Source: Bartonella henselae str. Houston-1 (GTDB lineage: Bacteria > Pseudomonadota > Alphaproteobacteria > Rhizobiales > Rhizobiaceae). From it: a stretch of 64,000 nucleotides of DNA. Below the pieces are notes generated by a model. That model saw nothing but the letters and a program-made list of their open reading frames with translations, was not told where the DNA came from and did not search any database. The first letter of the stretch is position 1, and every line of letters starts with the position of its first letter. Positions 39,820 to 51,395 of the stretch are shown piece by piece. Where the stretch lies: assembly GCF_000046705.1 (NCBI RefSeq), contig NC_005956.1, positions 310,001 to 374,000 on the forward strand. The letters are read 5' to 3'. The translations under genes and the position numbers were made by a program.

Positions 39820-39974
39820 AGTTTGAATATTTGATCATTATTCTTTTGAGTGATATACGTGTAGAAAGATTAAATTTTCTAGCTTTGAATCAGAATGAGT
39901 AAGGTAATTCAGAAAAATAAGCAGTGCTTTTAAAAGTCACTTTGGCGAGAAAAGTTGCATTTCCCGATATAAAT

Positions 39975-40380
39975 ATGGTTTATAAAAGTTTTATTGTGGA
40001 GATGTTAGCTGTGTCTGTGTTTTGTTTATGTGATCAATTTGCAGCTAAAAGCTTAGATGATATTGTCAAGGCACAAAGTGTTTATCATCCAATTATTATC
40101 ACTTTTTCGCATGAACAGCATATCATGAAGTCTTTTTTCATTTTCAAGATGAAAAGGTCGCTGCTGTATTTTCTCATTCTTTTTGTGTAGAAATAAAGAT
40201 GCAATTTACAAAAAAGTGAGATTTTAAAATTGTGCGTGGTTCAGATAAAACATATCATGTTCATAAAAGGAAAGATAGGTATTTTTAGCGTTCAAAATGC
40301 CCTTAAGTTTAGAAAAAGTAGCTATGAATGTGGATATCTCATATGAAAAAGCGCATGAAATTAGAAAAAGGATTATTGTG
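39975..40380 (+). pseudogene. Dead DUF374-type lysophospholipid acyltransferase
   Basis: Fragments in shifting frames read VYHPIIITFSHEQHIMKSFF, DEKVAAVFSHSF, FKIVRGSDKTYHVHKRK and FKMPLSLEKVAMNVDISYEK with AHEIRK after it. These match in order the DUF374 family (YHPxIIAxWHGQHF..., KVAxxxSRHxD..., RGSxxxxxRKGG, ...VAMTADxPKxAHExG). Several frameshifts and stops, and the degraded catalytic His region, show it is not functional. In rhizobia this gene lies exactly between DUF4170 and waaA, so this is in-place decay. Confidence 0.75.
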
Positions 40381-40642
40381 TAAAAAATTTACCTTTTTGC
40401 CTTATTATACTTTGGTACATGGCCTGTTCTACAGGAGAAAATTCTTGAAAAAATACGCGAAAAATTGCAATTTTTCTTCCCTTTAGAGTTTTAATTCTTC
40501 TCAAGGGAGAGATTTTTTTATTTCCAAAAATATGAAGGGTGTTTTGTGAGATAAAAAATTGGGTGCAATGAACAGAGTTGATAAATTTTTTAACAAAAGA
40601 AGCTTATAGAGACTTCAAAACGAGTGAATGAGGTGATTTTAA
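40381..40642. other. Remaining intergenic stretch before waaA
   Basis: No further recognisable coding remnant. A GAGGTG about 8 bases before the waaA ATG is its Shine-Dalgarno. Confidence 0.4.
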
Positions 40643-41965
40643 ATGGTAGAATTAAAGGCACATGCGGCTCTTTTAATCTATCGGATGATTGGCTTTTGCT
40701 TACGTCCTGTAGTCCCTTTTTATTTGTTTGTTCGTACTATTCGTGGAAAAGAAGAGTGGTGCCGTCAAAAAGAGCGTTTAGGTAAAAGCTATCAAGTACG
40801 CCCTCCAAGCCCATTAATTTGGTTGCACGCAGCAAGTGTTGGGGAAACATTTGCTCTTTTTCCGCTTATTAATTATATTTTATCATTAAAAATCAATATA
40901 TTATTGACAACAGGGACTGTAACATCCTCTTCCCTTGTGAAAAAGCATTTTGGGAAACGGTTAATTCATCAATATGCTCCGTTGGATTTAGATTTGGCAG
41001 TGCGTCGTTTTATCAGTCACTGGAAGCCTGATTTAGCATTAATTTGTGAATCAGAAGTTTGGCCTCTCCGTATTAAAGAACTTGCCAAAATGCGTATTCC
41101 ACAGATTTTGGTTAATGCTCGTATGTCTGAACATTCTTTTAAAGCCTGGCAAAAACGACCCGTTCTTGCCAGGCATATTTTTAGGCATATTGACCTGGTT
41201 ATTGCTCAGAACAAAAGAGATGTAGCGTATTACCATGCACTTGGAGTAAAATCTGTTGCGCTTTCTGGCAATCTTAAGGCTGATGTTTTTTGGGTGGAAG
41301 ATCAAGCATTGCTTGCACATTATCGTGATGCTATTGGCAATCGCCCAGTTTGGGCAGCGGTTTCAACCCATGAAGGGGAAGAAGAGATTGCTTTTGAGGT
41401 TCATAAGATTCTTAAAAATTATTTGCCAGATTTATTGACAATCATTGTGCCCCGTCATCCTGAGCGTTCGGAAGATCTTATCAAAAAATGCAGCAATAAG
41501 GGTTTGCATTTTATTCGTAGAAGCAATTCTGCTGCTCCAGAGAGGGATACGGATGTTTTTTTAGGAGATACGATTGGGGAAATGGGGCTTTTTCTTCGCT
41601 TATCGAAAGTTTCTTTTCTTGGGAAGTCGTTATGTGGAGAGGGTGGACACAATCCATTGGAGTTAGCTTTGCTTGGTTCAGCTATTTTGACAGGGCCTCA
41701 TGTTTCAAATTTTCAAGAGATGTTTGAACAATTTTTAATGCGTGATGCAGCATATATGGTTCAAGATAAAAAGCAGCTTGCTATTCAGGTGTATAGGCTT
41801 TTAACAAATGAATTATTACGGCGAGAAATGGTTGATAAAGCCTATGAAATAGCAACAGGTATGGCAGGTGCACTCGAACGCACATTAAAAATTCTTGATC
41901 CGTTTTTGCAACCTCTTGTAATACAAACAGGTTTAAGTCAGTATCGGAGTAGATATGCATCTTAG
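40643..41965 (+). CDS. waaA: 3-deoxy-D-manno-octulosonic acid transferase
   Basis: A 440-residue membrane-associated glycosyltransferase that adds Kdo from CMP-Kdo to lipid IVA. An N-terminal membrane anchor lies at about residues 10-28. The conserved [20 protein letters not shown] (catalytic Glu), [18 protein letters not shown], and [10 protein letters not shown] are present, with the C-terminal GGHNPLE binding region. It overlaps lpxK by 11 bp, so the two are translationally linked. The CMP-Kdo substrate is made by KdsB at 2.6 kb. How many Kdo residues it adds is not predictable from the sequence. Confidence 0.95.
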   Translation: MVELKAHAALLIYRMIGFCLRPVVPFYLFVRTIRGKEEWCRQKERLGKSYQVRPPSPLIWLHAASVGETFALFPLINYILSLKINILLTTGTVTSSSLVKKHFGKRLIHQYAPLDLDLAVRRFISHWKPDLALICESEVWPLRIKELAKMRIPQILVNARMSEHSFKAWQKRPVLARHIFRHIDLVIAQNKRDVAYYHALGVKSVALSGNLKADVFWVEDQALLAHYRDAIGNRPVWAAVSTHEGEEEIAFEVHKILKNYLPDLLTIIVPRHPERSEDLIKKCSNKGLHFIRRSNSAAPERDTDVFLGDTIGEMGLFLRLSKVSFLGKSLCGEGGHNPLELALLGSAILTGPHVSNFQEMFEQFLMRDAAYMVQDKKQLAIQVYRLLTNELLRREMVDKAYEIATGMAGALERTLKILDPFLQPLVIQTGLSQYRSRYAS

Positions 41966-42974
41966 CGCGCCTCATTTTTGGTGGAAAAATAAAAGCTTTT
42001 TGCGTTTTTTATTAGCTCCAATTTCGTGGGGTTATGCTTATTTTTCACGTCGCCGTATGGCAAGACACCCCCCAATTGTTGATCTTCCTGTTTTGTGTAT
42101 TGGTAATTTTACATGTGGTGGTGCAGGCAAAACACCCGTTGTCATTGCTTTTGCAAAAGTGGCAAAAGAGCTTGGTTTCGTGCCTGGTGTTGTTTCACGT
42201 GGTTATGGTGGAAGGGTTAAGGGGATACATCTTGTCAATGAGGAGCATGACAATGCGTACGATGTGGGCGATGAAGCACTTTTACTTGCACGGCATGCTT
42301 TTGTTGCTATATCAGTTGACCGTTATGCGGCGGCACAAAGACTCAAAAAAGAAGGATGTAATCTTATTTTAATGGATGACGGCTTTCAAAGTCGTCGTCT
42401 TTATATGGATTATGCGTTGCTTGTCGTAGATGCAATGCGTGGTTTTGGTAATGGAGCTGTTTTTCCAGCAGGGCCTTTGCGTGTACCCTTAAAAACACAG
42501 TTTTCTTTAATGGACAGTGTTTTATTGATTGGTGATTCAGATGCGTGTGATTATATTGCTTTTCTTGTCAATCGCACTGGAAAATCTTTGCATCATGCTC
42601 ATCTCGAATCATTAGCATCTGATAAGGTTGCAGGAAAATCATTTTTGGCATTTGCAGGTATTGGCAATCCAGATAAGTTTTTAAAATCCATTAAAGAACT
42701 ATCCGGTCATGTTGTACAAACTTACTTTTATCCAGATCACTATTTCTTTACCAATACAGATTTAAAAAATCTTGTCCAAAGGGCTAAAATGCACAATTTA
42801 TGGCTAGCTACAACGGCTAAAGATTATATACGTATACAGACAAGTAAGATGCAAGAAGACTTAAAAAATCTTGTTGTATTTGATATTAACGTTAATTTTG
42901 TTCAAAAAAATTTTTGCCGTGTGCTACTTCAAGAGGTCATGATCCGTTTTAGAGAACGCAAACATTCCCTTTAA
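41955..42974 (+). CDS. lpxK: Tetraacyldisaccharide 4'-kinase
   Basis: A 339-residue inner-membrane kinase that phosphorylates the 4' position of the lipid A disaccharide. An N-terminal hydrophobic anchor is followed by [19 protein letters not shown], the Walker A of this family, then [17 protein letters not shown] and [10 protein letters not shown], all diagnostic. The length is normal. It overlaps waaA by 11 bp on the same strand and together they finish lipid A-Kdo synthesis. Confidence 0.95.
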   Translation: MHLSAPHFWWKNKSFLRFLLAPISWGYAYFSRRRMARHPPIVDLPVLCIGNFTCGGAGKTPVVIAFAKVAKELGFVPGVVSRGYGGRVKGIHLVNEEHDNAYDVGDEALLLARHAFVAISVDRYAAAQRLKKEGCNLILMDDGFQSRRLYMDYALLVVDAMRGFGNGAVFPAGPLRVPLKTQFSLMDSVLLIGDSDACDYIAFLVNRTGKSLHHAHLESLASDKVAGKSFLAFAGIGNPDKFLKSIKELSGHVVQTYFYPDHYFFTNTDLKNLVQRAKMHNLWLATTAKDYIRIQTSKMQEDLKNLVVFDINVNFVQKNFCRVLLQEVMIRFRERKHSL

Positions 42975-43018
42975 TTTGCATTTTTGAAGAAAGAGTTGAA
43001 TTCAGAGCTCTCAATGAG

Positions 43019-43255
43019 TTATTTTTTCTGGGCTTTTAATAATTGATTGAGATACGGATTACATTCAAGCTCGCGATGATAGGAAATTTCACAACTAGCA
43101 TATGCTTCTTGACGGTGATGATTCCAATATTTTAAATCATCTATCAAGATTTTTTGTCCACTGACGGCACAAAGGGTATAAGTTCCATATTCTATGATTT
43201 TATATCCATTATTAGAATAATGAATTTTTGCTTCGCGTTCATTGCTAGAAAACAT
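43019..43255 (-). CDS. DUF2093 family protein
   Basis: A 78-residue protein matching DUF2093: EAKIHYSNNGYKIIEYGTYTLCAVSGQ then LKYWNHHRQEAYASCEIS. Two or three cysteines are present, but no metal-binding motif is evident. In many rhizobia this gene sits opposite and next to lpxK, as it does here. Function unknown. It is convergent with lpxK and just downstream of mutL on the same strand, with 120 bp between. Confidence 0.82.
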   Translation of the reverse strand: MFSSNEREAKIHYSNNGYKIIEYGTYTLCAVSGQKILIDDLKYWNHHRQEAYASCEISYHRELECNPYLNQLLKAQKK

Positions 43256-43375
43256 TTTTTATAATTCCTTCTTATTTGTATGAGAGATAATCCGAAGACA
43301 GTGCCATAAGCTGCCTTATAAAGTCGAGAGTAAATTAAAAAAGTATTTCTTTCTTACCAAAATGGTGAAGGACAC

Positions 43376-45214
43376 TTATTTTCTACCAAAAAGTCTCTCT
43401 ATATCAGCCAATTTGAGTTCAATATAAGTAGGACGACCGTGATTACACGTACCTGTATTGGGTGTTGCTTCTATTTGCCGTAAGAGGGCATTCATTTCTT
43501 CAGGGTGTAAAAGGCGTCCTGACCGTATTGAGCCATGACAAGCCATAGTTGCTGCAACATAATCAAGCATTGTTTTTAAATTATCTGTCGTATCATATTC
43601 AGCAGCTTCATCTGCGAGATCCTTAATAAGTGCTTCTACGTTTATTTCTCCTAGTAGAGAGGGTGTTTCGCGCACAACGATTGCACCAGGTCCAAATGCT
43701 TCTATTCCTAAGCCAAATTTTTGCAAAGCATCTTTGTGTGTGAGAAGGCATGTTGCATCTTCTTCAGAGAGTTCTACAATTTCAGGGATAAGCAATAATT
43801 GTGAAGGCAGTGGTTTAGAATAAAGGGCATTCTTGAGTGCTTCATAGACCAATCGTTCATGAGCAGCATGCTGATCGACAATGATCAAGCTATCTTGGGT
43901 TTGAGCGATAATGTAATTTTTATGGATTTGTGCTCTAGCAGCTCCTAATGGATAAGAGCATTCTTCTGATGCAGCTGGAGTGTTTGGAGTGTAGGCATCA
44001 CCGCTTGGTATATCTAAGCCTTCCATAAGAGGAGGTGCATCTTCTTTTAAACCAACAGGGCTGATAATATCCAATGGTTTGTTTACCATTGATGCTGATT
44101 CAACATGATAAGGCTGTGGGCTGTAAGAAGAAGGCTTATAAGTACTTTTAAAAGTTTTCAATGGTTTTTGTGTTTGAAATGCAGCTAACATTGCTTCAGA
44201 ACGCGTTGAAGTAGAGCGAACACCAGTATGGTGCAATGCTTCACGAATTGCTCCAACGATTAAACCACGAATGAACCCTGGGTCACGGAAACGGACATCG
44301 GCTTTGGTTGGATGCACGTTAACGTCTACATCAGCAGGTGGCAGATCAATAAAAAGAATGGATACAGGATAACGATCTCGTGTCATGACGTCAGCATAGG
44401 CTCCTCGGATTGCTCCCCAGAGAAATTTATCACGTACTGGACGCCCATTAACATAAGCAAATTGATGCAGGCTGTTACTACGGTTGAAAGATGGCAAACA
44501 AGCAAATCCAGTCAAACGAACTGATTCGCGTTCAGCATTCAATACGATACTGTTGGGAGCAAATTCTTTACCCATGATTTGTGTAATACGTTGTAATTGT
44601 CCTTGAGTATTATTTGCTGTAGCGGGGAGTTCCAGAGAAGTTCTGTCTGAACCTGAAAGAGAAAAGTGTATATGTGGAAATGCAATAGCAATTCGTTTAA
44701 TCATATCGGTAATGGAATTCGTTTCAGCGCGGTCAGTTTTCATAAATTTTAGCCGTGCTGGCGTGACAAAAAAGAGATCACGAACTTCAACGATTGTTCC
44801 AGGATTTGCGGCAGCCGGTTTGGGACCGACAATTTTTCCTGCTGTAACGATAATTTCAGCAGCACTTTCAGCATTTTGTGTTCGTGAGGTTAATTTAAGT
44901 TTAGCAACAGAACCAATAGAGGGTAAAGCTTCTCCTCTAAATCCTAGAAAGCAGATATTGTGCACATCATCGGTAATTTTTGAGGTACAATGGCGAGAAA
45001 CAGCTAGAGTTAACTGATCGGCAGGAATACCACAGCCATTATCACTCACCCTTATAAAATTTTTTCCACCATTTGTTGTAACAATTTCAATGCGAGTTGC
45101 TTCAGCATCAATGGCATTTTCAACAAGTTCTTTGACAACATTTGCTGGCCGTTCAATAACTTCACCGGCGGCAATTTGATTAATAATATTTTCGCTGAGA
45201 TGGCGTATGATCAT
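43376..45214 (-). CDS. mutL: DNA mismatch repair protein MutL
   Basis: A 612-residue mismatch-repair factor. The N-terminal GHKL ATPase has [22 protein letters not shown] and [10 protein letters not shown], followed by the transducer domain ([24 protein letters not shown]). A linker of about 100 residues precedes the C-terminal dimerisation domain. The latter contains [12 protein letters not shown], matching the metal-binding DQHA(X)2E(X)4E motif of MutL endonucleases, so this MutL probably nicks DNA itself (no MutH needed). It is divergent from dcd, with about 300 bp between them. Confidence 0.95.
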
Positions 45215-45511
45215 AATAAATCTAACAAGATTCCTAAGGATTCTATAGAAGTTTTGACATATGATAGCATTATTTGTGCAACATTCAAGAATGAGAGTGT
45301 GTGAAAGGTCTTATGCTCAAAATAACACTTATTTACTTTCAAAGGGTTTTGTATCAAGTACTATCTCATTGTTTTTAACATTCTATGATGAACTGTAGCA
45401 GAAAATTGATTGGTAAAATGAGAAGTGAATAACCTTACAAATTAAAAATCTTGTACTCATCAATCATCTGGGACAAAAAAAGAAATGAAGTAAAAATGGA
45501 AGGCAAAGCAT

Positions 45512-46600
45512 ATGGCGCGTTTAAGCGGTATTTTGGCAGATAGTGATATACAAGCTTTGATTGATAATAACTTTCTCAAGGCTCTTTGGCCATTTGATGC
45601 AGCCCAAATACAACCCGCAAGTCTTGATCTTCGTTTAGGGGAAAAAGCCTATCGTATACGTGCTTCCTTTATGCCGGGGGCTGATGTAAGAGTTTTAGAT
45701 AAACTCGAACGGTTAAAGTTGCACGAATTTGATTTGCGAGACGGAGCAGTTTTGGAAACAGGTTGTGTTTATATTGTTCCTCTTTTAGAAAATTTGGCTT
45801 TACCGGAAATTTTATCAGCAATCGCTAATCCTAAAAGCTCTACCGGACGATTAGATATTTTTACACGTGTAATTACCGATAATGCTCAAGAGTTTGATAA
45901 AATTTGTGTTGGTTATCATGGTCCACTTTATCTTGAAATTAGTCCACGGACATTTCCCATTTTGGTGCGTACCGGTTCGCGTTTATTTCAGCTTCGATTT
46001 CGCAAGGGACATAGTTATTTAAATGAAATTGAACTGCATGCTTTGCATAGGGATGAAACGTTGATATCAGATGATTTACCTAACATTAGTGCAGGCGGTA
46101 TCGGGCTTTCCATTAATTTAAAAGGCGATGAAAATGGGCTTGTGGGCTATCGTGGTAAACGCCATACAAGTGTTATTGATATCGATAAACATGCCGTTGC
46201 AAACATTCTAGATTTTTGGGAACCTCTCTTTGATCGTGGTCAAAGGGAATTAATTCTTGATCCTGACGAGTTTTATATTTTAGTTTCACGAGAATCTGTG
46301 CATGTTCCTCCGCTTTATGCAGCCGAAATGACCCCCTTTGATCCCTTAGTTGGTGAATTTAGGGTGCATTATGCAGGTTTTTTTGACCCAGGATTTGGGC
46401 ATATGGAAGCAGGTGGAAAAGGGGCAAGAGCAGTCTTGGAAGTGCGTAGCCATGAAGTTCCGTTTATCTTAGAGCATGGTCAAATTATTGGTCGTTTAGT
46501 GTATGAACAAATGCTCAAGAGGCCGTTGGCACTGTATGGAGAAGATTCTGGATCACATTATCAAGCACAAGGATTAAAGTTATCCAAGCATTTTAGATGA
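45512..46600 (+). CDS. dcd: 2'-deoxycytidine 5'-triphosphate deaminase, double-domain form
   Basis: 362 residues, about twice the size of E. coli Dcd. Two dUTPase/Dcd-like halves are visible: the N-terminal half has IQPASLDLRLGEKAYRI and NPKSSTGRLDIFTRVI, and the C-terminal half has FDPLVGEFRVHYAGFFDPGF and the AVLEVRSHEVPFILEHGQ strand. This fused layout is the common alphaproteobacterial form. It deaminates dCTP to dUTP for thymidylate synthesis. A GGAAGGC sequence lies upstream of the ATG. Its neighbours do not add to its function. Confidence 0.9.
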   Translation: MARLSGILADSDIQALIDNNFLKALWPFDAAQIQPASLDLRLGEKAYRIRASFMPGADVRVLDKLERLKLHEFDLRDGAVLETGCVYIVPLLENLALPEILSAIANPKSSTGRLDIFTRVITDNAQEFDKICVGYHGPLYLEISPRTFPILVRTGSRLFQLRFRKGHSYLNEIELHALHRDETLISDDLPNISAGGIGLSINLKGDENGLVGYRGKRHTSVIDIDKHAVANILDFWEPLFDRGQRELILDPDEFYILVSRESVHVPPLYAAEMTPFDPLVGEFRVHYAGFFDPGFGHMEAGGKGARAVLEVRSHEVPFILEHGQIIGRLVYEQMLKRPLALYGEDSGSHYQAQGLKLSKHFR

Positions 46601-47435
46601 GTTTGAAAGCGAACTTTGATAAAATATGTTCAGAAAGAGTATTCATTGAAGGAAAAGCCTTATTTTTACAGAAATAATAAATGCTTAGTTTATTTGTTTC
46701 TCAAACGGATATGCAAAATCGGTTGCCACCACTTATTCCATTTTGAAATTTAAATGAAGATATCATATATTTTGTTTCGTATAAAATGTTATTAAAGAGA
46801 AAAAATATAAGTTGTCAGTCACACTGCAATAAAAAATTTTTGACTGCAGTATTATACATCTCATTGTATCTCATTTTTGATTCAAAGGTTAGTTTGATAA
46901 TTTTATACAAATTAAGCCTTCTGTAATATAACAAATTTATAATATGACCAGAACACCACTCGACCAAAGATAAAATTTTTTTGTTTATACGTATTCATAT
47001 TTGAAATGCCTACGTAAATTTAAAAATGCTTATTCTGATAAGTTTCCATAAGCAAAAAATACAATATTTTTTAGGTACTGATGGAAAAAACTGATGCCTG
47101 TGGCAAGTCGATTTTGTTCTATGAACGTCTTATTCATCTTTTTCGTAGAGCATTGATTATAAAAAGGCTATCACATTAATTACTTGGATACATATTAATA
47201 AGTTGTGCGTTATAGGTTAGGAGTTAAAGCTTATTACCATGAGATTCTTAATTTGGAAAAAAGCAATAAAGATGTTGTTTATATCAATTTGTTTTTTTTG
47301 ATTGCAATCTTAGTTCCCTCCATCTACTACATGGAGTGTCTTGGGATGACGTCTAAAAGGAGGGGAAAGCGCACAGGCTAATTCTTATTAATTTCAGGGT
47401 GTTTTGCTTCTTATTCAAGAACAATGGTGCTATTC
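46601..47435. other. Intergenic stretch between dcd and lldD
   Basis: About 830 bp, AT-rich. A short frame at 46681 (MLSLFVSQTDMQNRLPPL) ends after 21 codons and may be a fossil of a gene I cannot name. Nothing else is supported; the lldD promoter should lie toward the right end. Confidence 0.4.
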
Positions 47436-48587
47436 ATGATTATTTCCTCAACATTAGATTACCGTAAAGCAGCCAAACGTCGGCTTCCTCCTTTTCTGTT
47501 TCACTATATTGATGGCGGAGCTTATGCTGAGGAAACAATGCGACGCAATTATGCAGATCTTCAAGCACTTGCACTGCGTCAAAGGATTTTGAGAGGGGTT
47601 GGTGAAGTTGATCTTTCAACCAAGCTTTTTGATCAAACGCTTGATTTGCCCATTATACTTGCACCGGTTGGCTTAACAGGTATGTATGCGCGTCGCGGTG
47701 AGGTACAAGCCGCGCGTGCAGCTGTTGCAAAAGGGATTCCTTTTACCCTATCCTCTGTTTCAGTTTGCCCCATTGCAGAAGTGCAGAAAGCAGTTGGAAG
47801 TGCATTTTGGTTTCAACTTTATGTTCTTAAAGATCGAGGGTTCATGCGTGATGTATTAGAGCGGTCTTGGGCATCTGGGGTGCGCACCTTGGTTTTTACA
47901 GTTGATATGCCGGTTCCTGGTGCACGTTATCGTGATGCGCATTCAGGAATGTCTGGATCTTATGCTGGGTTGCGCCGTATTTTGCAGGCTTTTATTCATC
48001 CACATTGGGCTTGGAATGTTGGTATTATGGGGCGTCCACATGATCTTGGAAATGTTTCTACCTATTTGCAAAAGAAAATTGCATTGGACGATTATATTGG
48101 TTGGCTTGGAGCAAATTTTGATCCATCAATCGGTTGGCATGATTTACAATGGATTCGAGATTTTTGGAAGGGGAAAATGATTCTGAAAGGTATCCTTGAT
48201 CCAGAGGATGCACGAGAAGCGATACAATTTGGTGCTGATGGTATTGTTGTTTCTAATCATGGTGGACGCCAACTTGATGGTGTCTTATCAACAGTACGTG
48301 CATTGCCAGCAATTGCAGAGGCTGTAAAGAGTGATTTGACTATTTTAGTGGATTCTGGTGTTCGTTCTGGCCTTGATGTTGTACGTATGATAGCACAAGG
48401 TGCGGATGCTGTTATGATTGGTCGTGCTTTTGTTTATGCGCTTGCAGCAGCAGGTGAGAAAGGTGTTGCGCACCTCATTGATCTTTTTGCGAATGAAATG
48501 CGCGTGGCGATGACATTGACAGGTGTACGCGCGATTAAAGAGATCACACGGGAAAGTTTAGCAAGTCCAGATGTTTTTGAGCAATGA
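47436..48587 (+). CDS. lldD: L-lactate dehydrogenase (FMN-dependent, quinone-linked)
   Basis: A 383-residue flavoprotein oxidising L-lactate to pyruvate at the inner membrane. It is very close to E. coli LldD along its length: the start [13 protein letters not shown], then [39 protein letters not shown] and the active-site HGGRQLDG with the catalytic His. I chose the ATG at 47436 because it matches the E. coli N-terminus; an in-frame ATG at 47424 is also possible. No lactate permease or LldR regulator is adjacent. It probably lets the bacterium use host lactate. Confidence 0.93.
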
Positions 48588-49729
48588 AAAAAATACTCTC
48601 AACTGCGTTTAAAGAAAATCTTTCTTATAGAGAGGCATATTTTTTATGTTTTACAGACATGTTGACAGCTGATATTAAAGCTCAAAAGTCCCCCTATAAA
48701 ATGATAGAAAGCACCTAATAACGACGATAATAGTAGAGAGGAAAGGTCTAATAATAATGAACACAGAAAAAATATAAACAACACTGCGTACATATTTTAT
48801 TCACTTTGTTGATAAAGCTCATTCTAAGTATAAAAGGAACAAGCGCTGCCATTAAAGAGACCACAACTGTTGATATAGAAAAAATAGCTATCAATAATGT
48901 CGTAAATATTTTTTCCTCTTATTTATAAAAAAATCTAAAATATAATACATTAATTATTTTTCCATATTAGCGTAAAAAAATAAATTATATATTATTGCAA
49001 TCTATAGTTATAATAAAAACGGATCATATTCTATAATTCCTATAATATTTAGGTTAATTTTATGGAGTAATAGCTTGTATGGAGATGATATTGTCTTTGA
49101 TGGAATACGATTTTACGCAAGAATTTCTCTTTTATCTCGTAGAAGAAAATATGTGAGTTTTTTAGCTAAAGGTTAGAGCTTAAAGTAATTTAGAGATTAT
49201 TTCATTTCCATCGAGTAATTAAATTCTGGTGATTGTATTTTGGATCGTACTCTAAAGTAATCAATTTACGTAAATGTATACATTGGAGGTAAAATATTAA
49301 ATTCTAAATGAGATCAAAGTACAAACTTTACACCTTGGTTTGGTAACACAGCAATTGGGTATTGTTTATCCTATTGCTCAAAGAAACGGAAAATTTCTGC
49401 TGTCTTTAAATGATGCGCTAGAGATCCAAAAAAACCTTCAGTCAAGTTACTATACAAAGTTTACCATATCTTATACATGTTGCCCTTCAAATAATGCGTT
49501 TTCTTCTAAGGAATTGATTATCATCAATTGCGATCTTTAGAAGAAGGAAAAAACTTATTAAAGGACATTTGAAAACTCTTTAAGGGCCCGTTGAAAAAAA
49601 TGAATTGGTAGAAAATCTAGTGTCAAAATATACAAAATCCACTGACAAACTACAGTAGAGTAAAAGGAAGTCTTAAAACAGAGAATTAAAGAGAAAATCT
49701 ATATATTTCAATGCACTAAAAACAAAAAA
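48588..49729. other. Decayed stretch before tRNA-Thr
   Basis: No intact gene. On the minus strand around 48740-48900 a frame reads KIFTTLLIAIFSISTVVVSL and resembles a small membrane protein, but it lacks a proper start. A 66-codon plus-strand frame at 49340 has no recognised domain or ribosome-binding site. Confidence 0.4.
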
Positions 49730-49805
49730 TGGTGCCGCATGCCGGATTCGAACCAGCGACCCCATCATTACGAATGATGTGCTCTACCAACTGAGCTAAT
49801 GCGGC
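49730..49805 (-). tRNA. tRNA-Thr (anticodon CGT)
   Basis: Read on the minus strand the 76 bases fold as a full cloverleaf: acceptor GCCGCAT pairing with ATGCGGC, D-arm GCTCAGTTGGTAGAGC, anticodon arm CATCA-TTCGTAA-TGATG with anticodon CGT, variable loop, and T-arm with GGTTCGAATCC. CCA is encoded. It reads ACG codons. No integrase or att duplication is seen beside it. Confidence 0.95.
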
Positions 49806-50288
49806 ATAAGCTTATAGATTAAGCAGACAAAAGTCATTTTGATGGTAATAGCCAAAAGAATTTATAAAAGCAAGTATGCATTTTGTTTGATAATTTATAA
49901 GATTCTGCCGTTATTAAGGTAGAAAGAGTGATTTGCTGAACGTTAGTTACAAAGCGATATTTTTTGATCTTAATGTTATAAAATTGTCGATAATATGCTT
50001 CCTCATTTTAGGTTGCGTTCAATGTTAGAGGTATTATAAAAGCCCATTTAAGAAAGAAGTGGTGTTAAGATATCCTTGTACAGATAAAGACATTTGCCTT
50101 TTTATTGGAAAAAGGAAAATTTTTTCGAGACGCTATTTGGTGAATAAGAAACTGCTATCAGTTTTTATAATATGACAATAAGCTCTGTATATAGTTTTAT
50201 AGAAAAGCTATTCTTATAAGAATAAGGGTAAAATGAATAATTTGATACAATTAAATATTTTTTTATTTAAGATGGAATAACAGAAACT
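49806..50288. other. Intergenic stretch between tRNA-Thr and the slyX remnant
   Basis: AT-rich with no supported gene. It includes the tRNA promoter region, which I could not define. Confidence 0.4.
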
Positions 50289-50414
50289 ATGTCAGATGAA
50301 AATCGGCGGACAGAACTAGAAATAAAGTTGATGGATCAAGAAAAAATTCTTGACGAAATATTTTGCGTAATAATTGAGCAATGGAAAAGTTTAGATGAAA
50401 TATCTAAAAAATAA
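50289..50414 (+). pseudogene. slyX: Truncated SlyX-family ORF
   Basis: 41 codons: MSDENRRTELEIKL then QEKILDEIFCVIIEQW, which is the SlyX pattern (E-x-K-L-x-x-QE-K-T-I-D-E-L...Q). SlyX proteins are coiled coils of about 70 residues; here a TAA ends the frame early. A piece reading DLEKQ in a following frame suggests the tail was lost by mutation. SlyX function is unclear even in E. coli. It could still be translated as a short coiled-coil peptide. Confidence 0.6.
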
Positions 50415-50483
50415 TATTTTAATAAGGTGACTTTCAGATTTAGAAAAACAAAGTTTTTCTAAAAATTTTATTGTATCATCTTT

Positions 50484-50700
50484 TCATGAATAGGGATACC
50501 TGAAACTTTCAAGTTTTTCCAGTAAAGCTTGCTGTTTTTCAGGATATGATGCATAAAAAAGCTCCAATTGTGTGAAAGTTCTTTTATCAATATTACGATT
50601 GTCTACTGTTCAGATTTTTTCGTTTAATGTATTTTGGCAGCCGTGTAAGGAATGGTTTTTGCAAGCGCCATATTATTATCATTTCCATAAAAAGTATGCT
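50484..50700 (-). pseudogene. Decayed hypothetical ORF
   Basis: The minus strand reads TVDNRNIDKRTFTQLELF then YASYPEKQQALLEKLE and ends with a stop at 50484-50486. Upstream codons continue (NHSLHGCQNTLNEKI) but an in-frame TGA interrupts, and another piece (NMALAKTIPYT) is in a shifted frame. It looks like a former gene of about 80-100 codons; family not recognised. Confidence 0.45.
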
Positions 50701-51074
50701 GTTATTTTTAGTGCATTTTTTCTATAAAAGCGCAGTACTGAAAAACAGAGGGAAGTTTTTAGCAGATAAACCAGAAATTATAGACAATTGTAGCCTTTAA
50801 AAAGACTTGGTTTTTCCATACGGATTTTCATACAGATGGACTTGCAGGTAAAGTTTGAGTTGTTAAGTATCTTCATTAACAAAAATAAGCGCATTGTTGT
50901 CGTAATAGCTTATAGTAATCAGTAAGGTGTTAATAATAGATTTTTTTCATTTATACTCATTAATGAAGTGGCTTTTTAGCTATCTCGATGAGGTGAAGTT
51001 CTCTAAGATGTGTCAGTTATGTATAGCAAAAATGGATTTTAGAGGAACGTCTTTAATATCAAATATATTTCTCT
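50701..51074. other. Intergenic stretch
   Basis: AT-rich; the 76-codon frame near 50927 has no recognised features. Nothing is supported. Confidence 0.35.
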
Positions 51075-51395
51075 TTATGTGTACGAGATTTTGTGAAAAG
51101 GCTTTGGTTTTTTGTAATTCAAGAGGCAAAATCCTATTGATACAGCTCCTAAAATAGACCATCCTGGTAAACAAATGAGAGTAATACAAATTGAGGACAA
51201 AAAAGGTGGCATGATATTACGTATAGATTGGTTAAGTCCATAGATATCTGTTTGCAGGAAGTTCACAAGCATTGTATTGAGAGGTGTTGTTGTCCAATGG
51301 GATGTACTTACAGAGTGGGCGCTATCAATAGCCAATACTATGATTGTTAGTGCAATGAAAATGAAAGCCATTAGTTTAAGTAAAGGGCGAAGCAT
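51075..51395 (-). CDS. Small inner-membrane protein with two TM segments
   Basis: 106 residues. TM1 is at residues about 5-24 (LLKLMAFIFIALTIIVLAID) and TM2 at about 68-92 (SICITLICLPGWSILGAVSI), with a loop of about 45 residues between. Rhizobiales genomes carry similar small two-TM proteins of unknown function, some of them automatically labelled cytochrome b6f PetM-like, which I do not find convincing. The start ATG follows an AGGAGA by 5 bases, supporting real translation. It is divergent from the amino-acid permease gene. Confidence 0.65.
   Translation of the reverse strand: MLRPLLKLMAFIFIALTIIVLAIDSAHSVSTSHWTTTPLNTMLVNFLQTDIYGLNQSIRNIMPPFLSSICITLICLPGWSILGAVSIGFCLLNYKKPKPFHKISYT

Noticed and set aside
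49730..49805. tRNA-Thr as the attachment site of the prophage
   Set aside because: The integrase is about 12 kb away with intact housekeeping genes between, and I saw no copy of the tRNA 3' end near the integrase.
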